Origin: Diprion similis
Taxonomy: Eukaryota > Arthropoda > Insecta > Hymenoptera > Diprionidae
Direction of reading: 5' to 3'
Length of the DNA: 64,000 nt
Assembly (NCBI RefSeq): GCF_021155765.1
Contig: NC_060108.1
Span: forward strand, 12,435,425 to 12,499,424
Position numbers and translations under genes: made by a program. Below, piece by piece: positions 1-10,425 of this stretch. The notes beneath the pieces were generated by a model. The model did no database searches. It saw nothing but the letters and a program-made list of their open reading frames with translations, and was not told the origin of the DNA. Position 1 is the stretch's first letter. The number at the start of each line of letters is the position of its first letter.

Positions 1-3000
1 CTTGAGAAGGCATGTAATCGCTTGCTTACGTGCTACAGCCACTTAGAATTAAGCAAATCGGAGAAATTTCAGCGGAAAATTACTCCTGGTATCAGGAGAA
101 CATCTGAGCCGAGGAGCTCTTCCAAAAACAGGGATTGATTGATTGACTGCTTGCGACGTTGATACTGTGTGCTTTGATGCATGCCTGCTTGCTCGAGAAG
201 GCATGTAATCGCTTGCTTACGTGCTACAGCCACTTAGAATTAATCAAATCGTAGAAATTTCAGCGGAAAATTACTCCTGGTATCAGGAGAACATCTGAGC
301 CGAGGAGCTCTCCCAAAAACAGGGATTGATTGATTGACTGTTTGCGACGTTGATACTGTGTGCTTTGATGCATGCCTGCTCGCTTGAGAAGGCATGTAAT
401 CGCTTGCTTACGTCCTACAGCCACTTAGAATTAAGCAAATCGGAGAAATTTCAGCGGAAAATTACTCCTGGTATCAGGAGAACATCTGAGGAGAGGAGCT
501 CTCCCAAAAACAGGGATTGATTGATTGACTGCTTGCGACGTTGATACTGTGTGCTTTGATGCATGCCTGCTTGCTTGAGAAGGCATGTAATCGCTTGCTT
601 ACGTGCTACAGCCATTTAGAATTAAGCAAATCGGAGAAATTTCAGCGGAAAATTACTCCTGGTATCAGGAGAACATCTGAGCCGAGGAGCTCTTCCAAAA
701 ACAGGGATTGATTGATTGACTGCTTGCGACGTTGATACTGTGTGCTTTGATGCATGCCTGCTTGCTTGAGAAGGCATGTAATCGCTTGCTTACGTCCTAC
801 AGCCACTTAGAATTAAGCAAATCGGAGAAATTTCAGCGGAAAATTACTCCTGGTATCAGGAGAACATCTGAGCCGAGGAGCTCTTCCAAAAACAGGGATT
901 GATTGATTGACTGCTTGCGACGTTGATACTGTGTGCTTTGATGCATGCCTGCTTGCTTGAGAAGGCATGTAATCGCTTGCTTACGTCCTACAGCCACTTA
1001 GAATTAAGCAAATCGGAGAAATTTCAGCGGAAAATTACTCCTGGTATCAGGAGAACATCTGAGCCGAGGAGCTCTTCCAAAAACAGGGATTGATTGATTG
1101 ACTGCTTGCGACGTTGATACTGTGTGCTTTGATGCATGCCTGCTTGCTCGAGAAGGCATGTAATCGCTTGCTTACGTGCTACAGCCACTTAGAATTAATC
1201 AAATCGTAGAAATTTCAGCGGAAAATTACTCCTGGTATCAGGAGAACATCTGAGCCGAGGAGCTCTCCCAAAAACAGGGATTGATTGATTGACTGCTTGC
1301 GACGTTGATACTGTGTGCTTTGATGCATGCCTGCTTGCTCGAGAAGGCATGTAATCGCTTGCTTACGTCCTACAGCCACTTAGAATTAAGCAAATCGGAG
1401 AAATTTCAGCGGAAAATTACTCCTGGTATCAGGAGAACATCTGAGCCGAGGAGCTCTTCCAAAAACAGGGATTGATTGATTGACTGCTTGCGACGTTGAT
1501 ACTGTGTGCTTTGATGCATGCCTGCTTGCTCGAGAAGGCATGTAATCGCTTGCTTACGTCCTACAGCCACTTAGAATTAAGCAAATCGGAGAAATTTCAG
1601 CGGAAAATTACTCCTGGTATCAGGAGAACATCTGAGCCGAGGAGCTCTTCCAAAAACAGGGATTGATTGATTGACTGCTTGCGACGTTGATACTGTGTGC
1701 TTTGATGCATGCCTGCTTGCTCGAGAAGGCATGTAATCGCTTGCTTACGTGCTACAGCCACTTAGAATTAATCAAATCGTAGAAATTTCAGCGGAAAATT
1801 ACTCCTGGTATCAGGAGAACATCTGAGCCGAGGAGCTCTCCCAAAAACAGGGATTGATTGATTGACTGTTTGCGACGTTGATACTGTGTGCTTTGATGCA
1901 TGCCTGCTTGCTTGAGAAGGCATGTAATCGCTTGCTTACGTGCTACAGCCATTTAGAATTAAGCAAATCGGAGAAATTTCAGCGGAAAATTACTCCTGGT
2001 ATCAGGAGAACATCTGAGCCGAGGAGCTCTCCCAAAAACAGGGATTGATTGATTGACTGCTTGCGACGTTGATACTGTGTGCTTTGATGCATGCCTGCTT
2101 GCTTGAGAAGGCATGTAATCGCTTGCTTACGTGCTACAGCCACTTAGAATTAAGCAAATCGGAGAAATTTCAGCGGAAAATTACTCCTGGTATCAGGAGA
2201 ACATCTGAGCCGAGGAGCTCTTCCAAAAACAGGGATTGATTGATTGACTGCTTGCGACGTTGATACTGTGTGCTTTGATGCATGCCTGCTTGCTCGAGAA
2301 GGCATGTAATCGCTTGCTTACGTCCTACAGCCACTTAGAATTAAGCAAATCGGAGAAATTTCAGCGGAAAATTACTCCTGGTATCAGGAGAACATCTGAG
2401 CCGAGGAGCTCTTCCAAAAACAGGGATTGATTGATTGACTGCTTGCGACGTTGATACTGTGTGCTTTGATGCATGCCTGCTTGCTTGAGAAGGCATGTAA
2501 TCGCTTGCTTACGTGCTACAGCCACTTAGAATTAAGCAAATCGGAGAAATTTCAGCGGAAAATTACTCCTGGTATCAGGAGAACATCTGAGCCGAGGAGC
2601 TCTCCCAAAAACAGGGATTGATTGATTGACTGTTTGCGACGTGGATACTGTGTGCTTTGATGCATGCCTGCTTGCTTGAGAAGGCATGTAATCGCTTGCT
2701 TACGTCCTACAGCCACTTAGAATTAAGCAAATCGGAGAAATTTCAGCGGAAAATTACTCCTGGTATCAGGAGAACATCTGAGCCGAGGAGCTCTCCCAAA
2801 AACAGGGATTGATTGATTGACTGCTTGCGACGTTGATACTGTGTGCTTTGATGCATGCCTGCTTGCTCGAGAAGGCATGTAATCGCTTGCTTACGTGCTA
2901 CAGCCACTTAGAATTAATCAAATCGTAGAAATTTCAGCGGAAAATTACTCCTGGTATCAGGAGAACATCTGAGCCGAGGAGCTCTCCCAAAAACAGGGAT

Positions 3001-3627
3001 TGATTGATTGACTGTTTGCGACGTTGATACTGTGTGCTTTGATGCATGCCTGCTTGCTTGAGAAGGCATGTAATCGCTTGCTTACGTGCTACAGCCATTT
3101 AGAATTAAGCAAATCGGAGAAATTTCAGCGGAAAATTACTCCTGGTATCAGGAGAACATCTGAGCCGAGGAGCTCTCCCAAAAACAGGGATTGATTGATT
3201 GACTGCTTGCGACGTTGATACTGTGTGCTTTGATGCATGCCTGCTTGCTTGAGAAGGCATGTAATCGCTTGCTTACGTGCTACAGCCACTTAGAATTAAG
3301 CAAATCGGAGAAATTTCAGCGGAAAATTACTCCTGGTATCAGGAGAACATCTGAGCCGAGGAGCTCTTCCAAAAACAGGGATTGATTGATTGACTGCTTG
3401 CGACGTTGATACTGTGTGCTTTGATGCATGCCTGCTTGCTTGAGAAGGCATGTAATCGCTTGCTTACGTGCTACAGCCATTTAGAATTAAGAAATCGGAG
3501 AAATTTCAGCGAAAATTACTCCTGGTATCAGGAGAACATCTGAGCCGAGGAGCTCTTCCAAAAACAGGGATTGATTGATTGACTGCTTGCGACGTTGATG
3601 CTGCGTGCTTAGATGCATGCCTGCATG
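1..3627. repeat. 191-bp satellite array, 19 copies
   Basis: Head-to-tail tandem array with an exact 191-bp period; units start at 1, 192, 383, 574 and so on, and the first copy may be cut by the window edge. Copies differ at a few diagnostic sites: cttgag/ctcgag near the unit start, gtgct/gtcct, cactt/cattt, aagc...ggag/aatc...gtag, ctcttcc/ctctccc and ctgctt/ctgttt. The nineteenth copy has two single-base deletions. There is no long open frame on either strand. This is non-coding satellite DNA. Confidence 0.97.
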
Positions 3628-3752
3628 CTTGAGAAGGCATGTGATCGTTTGCCTACGTGCTACATTCGCTTAGTATCAGTGAAATGGGAGAAGTCTTAGC
3701 ATAAAAGTGCTCCTGGTATGAGGAGAACATCTGAGCCGAGGAGGTCTTCTTT
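3628..3752. repeat. Decayed, truncated 20th satellite copy
   Basis: Starts like the 191-bp unit (cttgagaaggcatg) but carries many substitutions and stops after the ctgagccgaggag segment. It marks the edge of the array, where homogenisation is usually weakest. Confidence 0.85.
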
Positions 3753-3762
3753 TGACGGGTAT

Positions 3763-4225
3763 GGTTGCCTTCAATTAGGCACTCTCACGTGACGTAAGAT
3801 TGGTTGCCTATAAATAGGCATTTTGATGTTACGTGAGGTTGGTTACCTATAATTAGGCACTCTTACTGTACATAAGATTGGTTGCCTTTAATTAGGCACT
3901 TTAATGTTACGTAAGGTTGGTTGCCTATAATTAGGCACTCTTACTGTACGTAAGATTGGTTGCCTATAATTAGGCACTTTTACGTTACGTGAGATTGGTT
4001 GCCTATAATTAGGCACTTTGATGTTGCGTAAGGTTAGTTGCCTATAATTAGGCACTCTTACTGTACGTAAGATTGGTTGCCTATAATCAGGCACTTTCAC
4101 GTTACGTCAGAATGGTTGCCTATAATTAGGCACCGTCACGGTATGTAAGATTGGTTGTCTATAATTAGGCGCCTATACATCATGCACAATCGGTTGTCTC
4201 TAATTAGGCGGCTTGAAAATGAACC
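3763..4225. repeat. 39-bp minisatellite, about 12 copies
   Basis: Units begin with ggttgcc at 3763, 3802, 3841 and onward every 39 bp (one 1-bp slip) to 4191. Each unit holds a near-palindrome, gcctataattaggc, and most hold a second one around ttacgtaa or gtacgtaag. Because 39 is divisible by 3, a minus-strand frame of about 70 codons stays open across the array; that frame is a repeat artefact, not a gene. Confidence 0.95.
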
Positions 4226-5459
4226 GAAACGGCCCTCGTCTATTACGCTATCATCACTCAGTTACCTAGACACAATTTTTTTGAAATTTCTGATGACATG
4301 CAGTGGGGACAGGTAAGTCATAAGTCATAAATTCTGTTCTCATATTTTTATTCAGGCTCTACAGACATGTTATCAACGATTAGTTCTATCGACGTAGGAT
4401 TCTTATTTTCTATTCAAATTCACATAAAAATAATTAACAAGAAGATTGGTTACAGAACCCAAAAAATAAAATACCTGCAACTATATCTCTGGCGAATATA
4501 GTGTTAAACTTGATAAACCCAATGAAATTGTTAATACTAAGTTGAAACGCTTTAGCATTACAGGTGTTATGTGCAACCAAGGCTGAAAGCTTCGGTTGAT
4601 GTTAACTTACTGAAAAATGAGGATAATCTCCGAGCGGTTAGAGACTATCCTCGTGGGCTTAGCTCAAATAAAGTCCTAAGGACACCTGTGATTTAGTGAA
4701 TGATCAAGTTTGACTATTCAGGTAACTTGAAGGGTGAATGACGGACGGTTTTATGACAAACCAAGAAACAGGTTAAGCCTAACTTCAATATTATTTATAT
4801 ACTACACTTATTAGTAAGCTATTCTAAGTATTAACAATTGAACTTCTATGGTAAATTAGTGGGTAAAGGGTGTAATGTTAGAACAAGAAAATTGATGAGG
4901 CAAAGGAGTGAGCCCGAGTGTTTCCCTTAACCGTTCCGGGTCAGCTTTGGTTTGACCTACCGCTGGCTGTCCGGGTCCGAGGATCGGTGCCTTGCCAGGG
5001 GACCGGGTAAGATGTATCAGCTGTCCTGTTTAGAGATCTTCAACTTCTTCCACGTCCCTGGTCTTACTTTGCCGTCACGTCGGCACCGGTGTTCCAGCAA
5101 TTAGGTGCTGCCTCGAAAGGGTTTCGGGTAGTGGGGCACTTTGCCCACGGCACTCACCAAAAGCGGCAGAAGGACTGGGGGCAATCTCCGCGGTTTCGAT
5201 AAAGAAACTTCGGGTTGCCCTGATTTCAAAATTGTCTGCTGATGAGGCAAGGTGCAACAGCAGCAGACTTGGTTGTATCGCGGTTTCTTTGCGTCATCCC
5301 CTTTCTTGTTCTACTTTAGGAAAAGCGACCATGTGCAGGAATGCGTTGACTGCATGCCTGAGAAATACTAGCTAATATTGGGAAACAGGGGCCGTTCGTA
5401 ACACAGGTAAGGAATTAAGTAAGGCAATAGCTCAGCCTCCTATCTCTAAAATTAAAATC
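4226..5459. other. Unique sequence between two repeat arrays
   Basis: No gene recognised. About 4905-5300 is clearly richer in G+C than its surroundings and could be a fragment of an old mobile element or exon. Its minus-strand frame of 60 codons matches nothing I know. A 12-bp hairpin lies at 4619-4652. Confidence 0.5.
4619..4652. repeat. Small hairpin, 12-bp stem
   Basis: gaggataatctc (4619-4630) and gagactatcctc (4641-4652) pair with one mismatch around a 10-base loop. Short 8-bp inverted copies of acaggtgt/acacctgt flank it at 4560 and 4682, so it may be the centre of a small degenerate inverted-repeat element. Confidence 0.6.
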
Positions 5460-8090
5460 CTACCCCTTTGAATTCTCGGCGAAAATTTTGCCGACCTTGG
5501 AACATGCTAGAAGCAATTCTCTGATGCATTATATCGACGAATTTTGCGAGAGAAATCGATTGAGCGCAGTCCCAATACGCTACGAGCAACGAATCAAAAA
5601 TTACAGCCAAAAAACGAAAGACCTATTTCCTCAATTTTTCTGCTGCTGGTCTTTGTATGGTAATTTCTCGGCTGTTGATCCTACGCTTTTTTTGTTGTGT
5701 TTTTTGAGTTCCTGGGCGTCCAATTAATCTGGAAAGGGTCATACAAATCGATTCAGAGACCAGAAATTTTCGGCTCCAAAAATCGCAAAAAAGTAAGGTT
5801 AACCCCTTTGGATTGTTGGCGAAAATTTCGACGACTTTGAAAAGTGCTGCAATTAATTCTTCAGGGCACTATTCCGACGTAATTTTGCGAGAGAAATCGA
5901 TTGAGCGCAGTCCCAATACGCTGCGATTAACGGATCAAAAGTTACAGCCAAAAAACTGCAGATTTTCATCGTCATTTCTCTGGTGTCTGTTCTACGCTTC
6001 TTTCAATGTGTTTTTTGAGTTCCTGGGGTTCCAATTAGCCAAGAAACGGTCATACAAATCAATTCGGAGACCAGAAATTTTCAGCTCCGAAAATCGCAAA
6101 AAAGTAAGGTTAACCCCTTTGGATTTTTGGCGAAAATTTCGACGACTTTGAAAAATGCTGCAATTAATTCTTCAGGGCACTATTCCGACGTAATTTTGCG
6201 AGAGAAATCGATTGAGCGCAGTCCCAATACGCTGAGAGCAACGGATCAAAAGTTACAGCCAAAAAACTGCAGATTTTCATCGTCATTTCTCTGCTGTTGG
6301 TCCTACGTTTCTTTCAATGTGTTTTTTGAGTTCCTGGGGTTCCAATTAGCCAAGAAACGGTCATACAAATCAATTCAGAGACCAGAAATTTTCGGCCCCA
6401 AAAATCGCAAAAAAAGTAAGGCTAACCCCTTTGGATTTTTGGCGAAAATTTCGACGACTTTGGAAAGTGCTGCAATTAATTCTTTAGGGCACTATTCCGA
6501 CGTAATTTTGCGAGAGAAATCGATTGAGCGCAGTCCCAATACGCTGAGAGCAACGGATCAAAAGTTACAGCCAAAAAACTGCAGATTTTCATCGTCATTT
6601 CTCTGCTGTTGGTCCTACGTTTCTTTCAATGTGTTTTTTGAGTTCCTGGGGTTCCAATTAGCCAAGAAACGGTCATACAAATCAATTCAGAGACCAGAAA
6701 TTTTCGGCCCCAAAAATCGCAGAAAAAGTAAGGCTAACCCCTTTGGATTTTTGGCGAAAATTTCGACGACTTTGGAAAGTGCTGCAAATAATTCTTTAGG
6801 GCACTATTCCGACGTAATTTTGCGAGAGAAATCGATTGAGCGCAGTCCCAATACGCTGCGATTAACGGGTCAAAAGTTACAGCCGAAAAACTGCAGATTT
6901 TCATCGTCATTTCTCTGCTGTCTGTTCTACGCTTTTTTCAATGTATTTTTTGAGTTCCTGGGGTTCCAATTAGCCAAGAAACGGTCATACAAATCAATTC
7001 GGAGACCAGAAATTTTCGGCTCCAAAAATCGCAAAAAAGTAAGGTTAACCCCTTTGGATTTTCGGCGAAAATTTCGACGACTTTGGAAAGTGCTGCAATT
7101 AATTCTTTCGGGCACTATTCCGACGTAATTTTGCGAGAGAAATCGATTGAGCGCAGTCCCAATACGCTGCGATTAACGGGTCAAAAGTTACAGCCGAAAA
7201 ACTGCAGATTTTCATCGTCATTTCTCTGCTGTCTGTTCTACGCTTTTTTCAATGTATTTTTTGAGTTCCTGGGGTTCTAATTAGCCAAGAAACGGTCATA
7301 CAAATCAATTCGGAGACCAGAAATTTTCGGCTCCAAAAATCGCAAAAAAGTAAGGTTAACCCCTTTGGATTTTCGGCGAAAATTTCGACGACTTTGGAAA
7401 GTGCTGCAATTAATTCTTTCGGGCACTATTCCGACGTAATTTTGCGAGAGAAATCGATTGAGCGCAGTCCCAATACGCTGCGATTAACGGGTCAAAAGTT
7501 ACAGCCGAAAAACTGCAGATTTTCATCGTCATTTCTCTGCTGTCTGTTCTACGCTTTTTTCAATGTATTTTTTGAGTTCCTGGGGTTCTAATTAGCCAAG
7601 AAACGGTCATACAAATCAATTCGGAGACCAGAAATTTTCGGCTCCAAAAATCGCAAAAAAGTAAGGTTAACCCCTTTGGATTTTCGGCGAAAATTTCGAC
7701 GACTTTGGAAAGTGCTGCAATTAATTCTTTAGGGCACTATTCCGACGTAATTTTGCGAGAGAAATCGATTGAGCGCAGTCCCAATACGCTGCGAGCGACG
7801 GATCAAAAGTTACAGCCAAAAAACTGTAGATTTTCATCGTCATTTCTCTGCTGTTGGTCCTTCACTTTTTTTAATGTGTTTTTTGAGTTCCGGAGGTTCC
7901 AATTAGCCAAGAAACGGTCCTCTAAATTAATTCGTAGACCAGACATTTTCGGCTCCAAAAATCGCAAAAAAGTAAGGCTAACCCCTTTGGATTTTTGGCG
8001 AAAATTTCGACGACTTTGAAAAGTGCTGCAATTAATTCTTTAGGGCACTATTCCGACGTAATTTTGCGAGAGAAATCGATTGAGCGCAGA
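5460..8090. repeat. 311-bp satellite array, 8 copies plus a partial one
   Basis: The landmark ggcgaaaatttcg recurs with gaaaat at 5481 (divergent unit, about 340 bp with an insertion), 5821, 6132, 6444, 6756, 7067, 7378, 7689 and 8000. The array stops abruptly at tgagcgcag (8090). Units are 311 or 312 bp. Two consecutive 312-bp copies keep a single frame open for 333 codons (6127-7128); the 311-bp copies break it. This shows the open frames are by-products of the repeat. Units starting at 7067 and 7378 look identical by eye. Confidence 0.96.
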
Positions 8091-8792
8091 GATACACTGG
8101 TCGCGGTAGAATCAATTAGTTATCCATAATAAATACTATTCAAATGAAAAAATATTGAATTGCTTGAATTCTTCATTCACCTCTCTTATTACTGAAGTAT
8201 AGATGATTTTGTCCCCACGATATTGCAGACGATGTAAATTTGACCAAGCGGTGGTCTGAAATTCATATTTGGAGTGCAACCATTAGTCGTACAGAATTCT
8301 ATTCTGAATTTTGACATGATCATCATAGAATTTTTTCACTTAATTGTATGCGCCTTTTTCCACAATTCAAAACCTTCGTTATTTGGGGGTTCTTTTGATC
8401 TTATTTCTGGGGCCTGGGACGGTAATCTAGTTTCATTCATTCCTGAGTGTTTACTTACATTGATAATTCGGTTTTCAAAAATTTTGGTTCTTCTATCACT
8501 AAGTAACCCGTTTTGTCGTGTCAAAATATGCGATCTGTTCTTTTTCTGCCTACACTAAGTGTTATAAGTTTGAAAAATTAAAACCATGATATATCTATTT
8601 TACTTTCTTACAATGAATCCACCTACATATAGTGCGAGAGTCATTATATATAAAAATTTCAGTAAGTTTTGAGTTCAATTTATCGAGAGTCTTCCAAAAT
8701 TGTGGTATTTCAACCACTTAAAATATATCCAATCTCGCTCCATGAGAACGAAGAATTCGAAGGACTTTTCAGCATCGAATGCTTTTTGTACT
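8091..8792. other. Intergenic, 3' of the EF-hand gene
   Basis: AT-rich, with overlapping weak open frames on both strands at 8274-8558 and 8336-8524. Neither has splice context or a recognisable motif. No gene called. Confidence 0.5.
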
Positions 8793-10425
8793 TCAAGGCT
8801 GTAGAGTCGACAGAAAACTAACACAGTTTTCTTCCGTCGGTAGACATTGACCAAAGGCTTCGAGCAGCAGAGGTTCTTCCCTTATCGCGGTTTCATAGTC
8901 CTGGAATGAGACTTTCCCGTCGCGATCAACGTCCAGTTTCCTAAGAGCGAGCTCTGACAGGTCCCTGACTCCTTCGTCAGGATCTTCTTCGCTGGGTTGT
9001 TTGATCAGGCAGTTTCTGAGCGCCAAAAAAAATTCACATTCACTTTCATAAATAAGGAACCAACCATTTCTCCGAGCTTAACTCACTTGAGCAATTGGAA
9101 CATCTCGTCCTTGGTGATGTACCCGTCGTTGTTGAGGTCGTAAACACGGAAGCAGAACTCTAGCTTCTCTCTTTGAGTACCGCGCAGGAATACGTCGAGT
9201 CCAAGGATCCAGGCTTCAAGGCGAATGGCTCCCTCACTGTCTCGATCCCAGCAGCAAAACATTCGCTCGATCAGAGTATCCTCCGTTAGGATGTCGAAAG
9301 TGTTGTGCATCAATTCCCGAAATATGATCCTGTCTATGCCCTGAAACAGAGTTGTTCGGAAGATGCCTGTAATTACTCGCAATCAGAGATTCGATGGTCT
9401 GTTTCTGATCTCTTCACCTCGATAGTCTGCGCCGTTGAGGGCATTCCGTTTATTATCGTCGTGGGCCCCGCGTGTTGACCTGGACTTGTTATCAGCTTGC
9501 AATAGATCTTGCAGAGCGCCTCAAGTTCCGGCCTGAAAAAGAGAAGATCGAAAGCTTACAGGCTTTGCTTATAGAAGTAAGAAAGTCGTAAACTTTACTG
9601 TTGGAATTAAAATTGTGAATGATAGAAACTTGAATGTGAAAAATTTTATTTAAAATACGCAATGGCGAATCCATCGAGATGACTTTAAACATTGAAAATC
9701 ATTGCGATTCACCAGAAATCACATGATAGCTGTGAATAAATCGTTGGGCAAGCGATAAAAGTCACGGAAATTCGTTGTAATAAATACCAAATGGTTAGAA
9801 TTCATCAACATTTTGTAAACTTTAATCTCAATCAAGTGATTTCCATTGATTCCGTATGATTTCTGGGCATTTTCCACTTGTTTCCAGTGATTTGTTGTAA
9901 TTTCTTGTGATTCTATCGGATCCAAGAATCATTAATAATCGCTGAGAACGCTATGAAGCCATATTCACATCGAGGGTAATATTGTAAATCCGTGAAATTC
10001 AGAAAACAATCAGAGGTATAAGTCAACAGAAATCACTCGAAATCAACGCTCATAAATTAGAATCAGTCAGAATTTGATTTCCGAGTGATTCGTTCCTCGC
10101 CTATTTCTCACCTAGAAAATTTCGTCCGTTTTTTCAGAGTGTCGAAGACCTTCGCCGTGAGAGTGACGCCCTTCGCCCCGCCGCCGTCCTCGGGCATTTT
10201 CCTTCGTCGTCGACGACCTCCGGTGGCCGCTTGACTCGACGAGGATGCCTGAGCTCGCTTTGACGCCACCGACGCCTTACGACCGTTTGCCAGGAAGATA
10301 GAGACGCTTCTCATTACCATTGCGCCTCCCCGTCCCGTCATCGAGGTGCGGGCGCCGGCGCCGGCGTCGACGCCGCCACTCCCACCCGGACGTCCCGAAG
10401 AGGTGACGCTTCCTTTTCCAGACAT
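8793..10425 (-). CDS. EFCAB1: Calaxin / EF-hand calcium-binding protein 1 (EFCAB1), four exons
   Basis: Exons on the minus strand: 10425-10112, 9532-9480, 9366-9087 and 9015-8793. Phases agree at every junction and give 289 residues. The last exon carries the family signature KQPSEEDPDEG, followed by LLLEAFGQCLP. Three EF-hand loops are visible at about residues 160-171 (DRDSEG...), 195-206 (DLNNDGYITKDE) and 244-255 (DVDRDGKVSFQD). Calaxin is a calcium sensor of ciliary and sperm outer dynein arms, so this gene should act in axonemes. The first loop ends in Ala rather than Glu and may bind calcium poorly. The N-terminus is about 80-100 residues longer than vertebrate calaxin and rich in Ser, Gly and Arg. 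The start at 10425 follows a possible 3' splice site, so a 5'-UTR intron or a start upstream at 10443 are alternatives. The exon 2 donor (CCAG|gtcaac) is weak but is the only one keeping frame. Confidence 0.92.
9710..10095. repeat. Degenerate short repeats in EFCAB1 intron 1
   Basis: Variants of gatttccagtgatt and its complement (aaatcactcgaaatca) recur here in both orientations with spacers. The pattern is loose and was judged by eye only. Confidence 0.3.

Noticed and set aside
3888-4100. Minus-strand frame with a repeating VPNYRQ motif
   Set aside because: A product of the 39-bp repeat, whose period is a multiple of three; no start context, splice site or non-repeat part.
1-4225. CRISPR-like array
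   Set aside because: Units of 191 and 39 bp are contiguous satellite repeats without unique spacers, in a eukaryotic genome.
6127-7128. 333-codon plus-strand open frame
   Set aside because: It lies wholly in the 311-bp satellite and is open only because two units are 312 bp long; neighbouring units break the same frame.
9418-9532. Longer EFCAB1 exon 2 ending at GAG|gtgaag
   Set aside because: The donor looks stronger, but it leaves phase 0 while exon 3 needs phase 1; it would also add 20 residues absent from the family.
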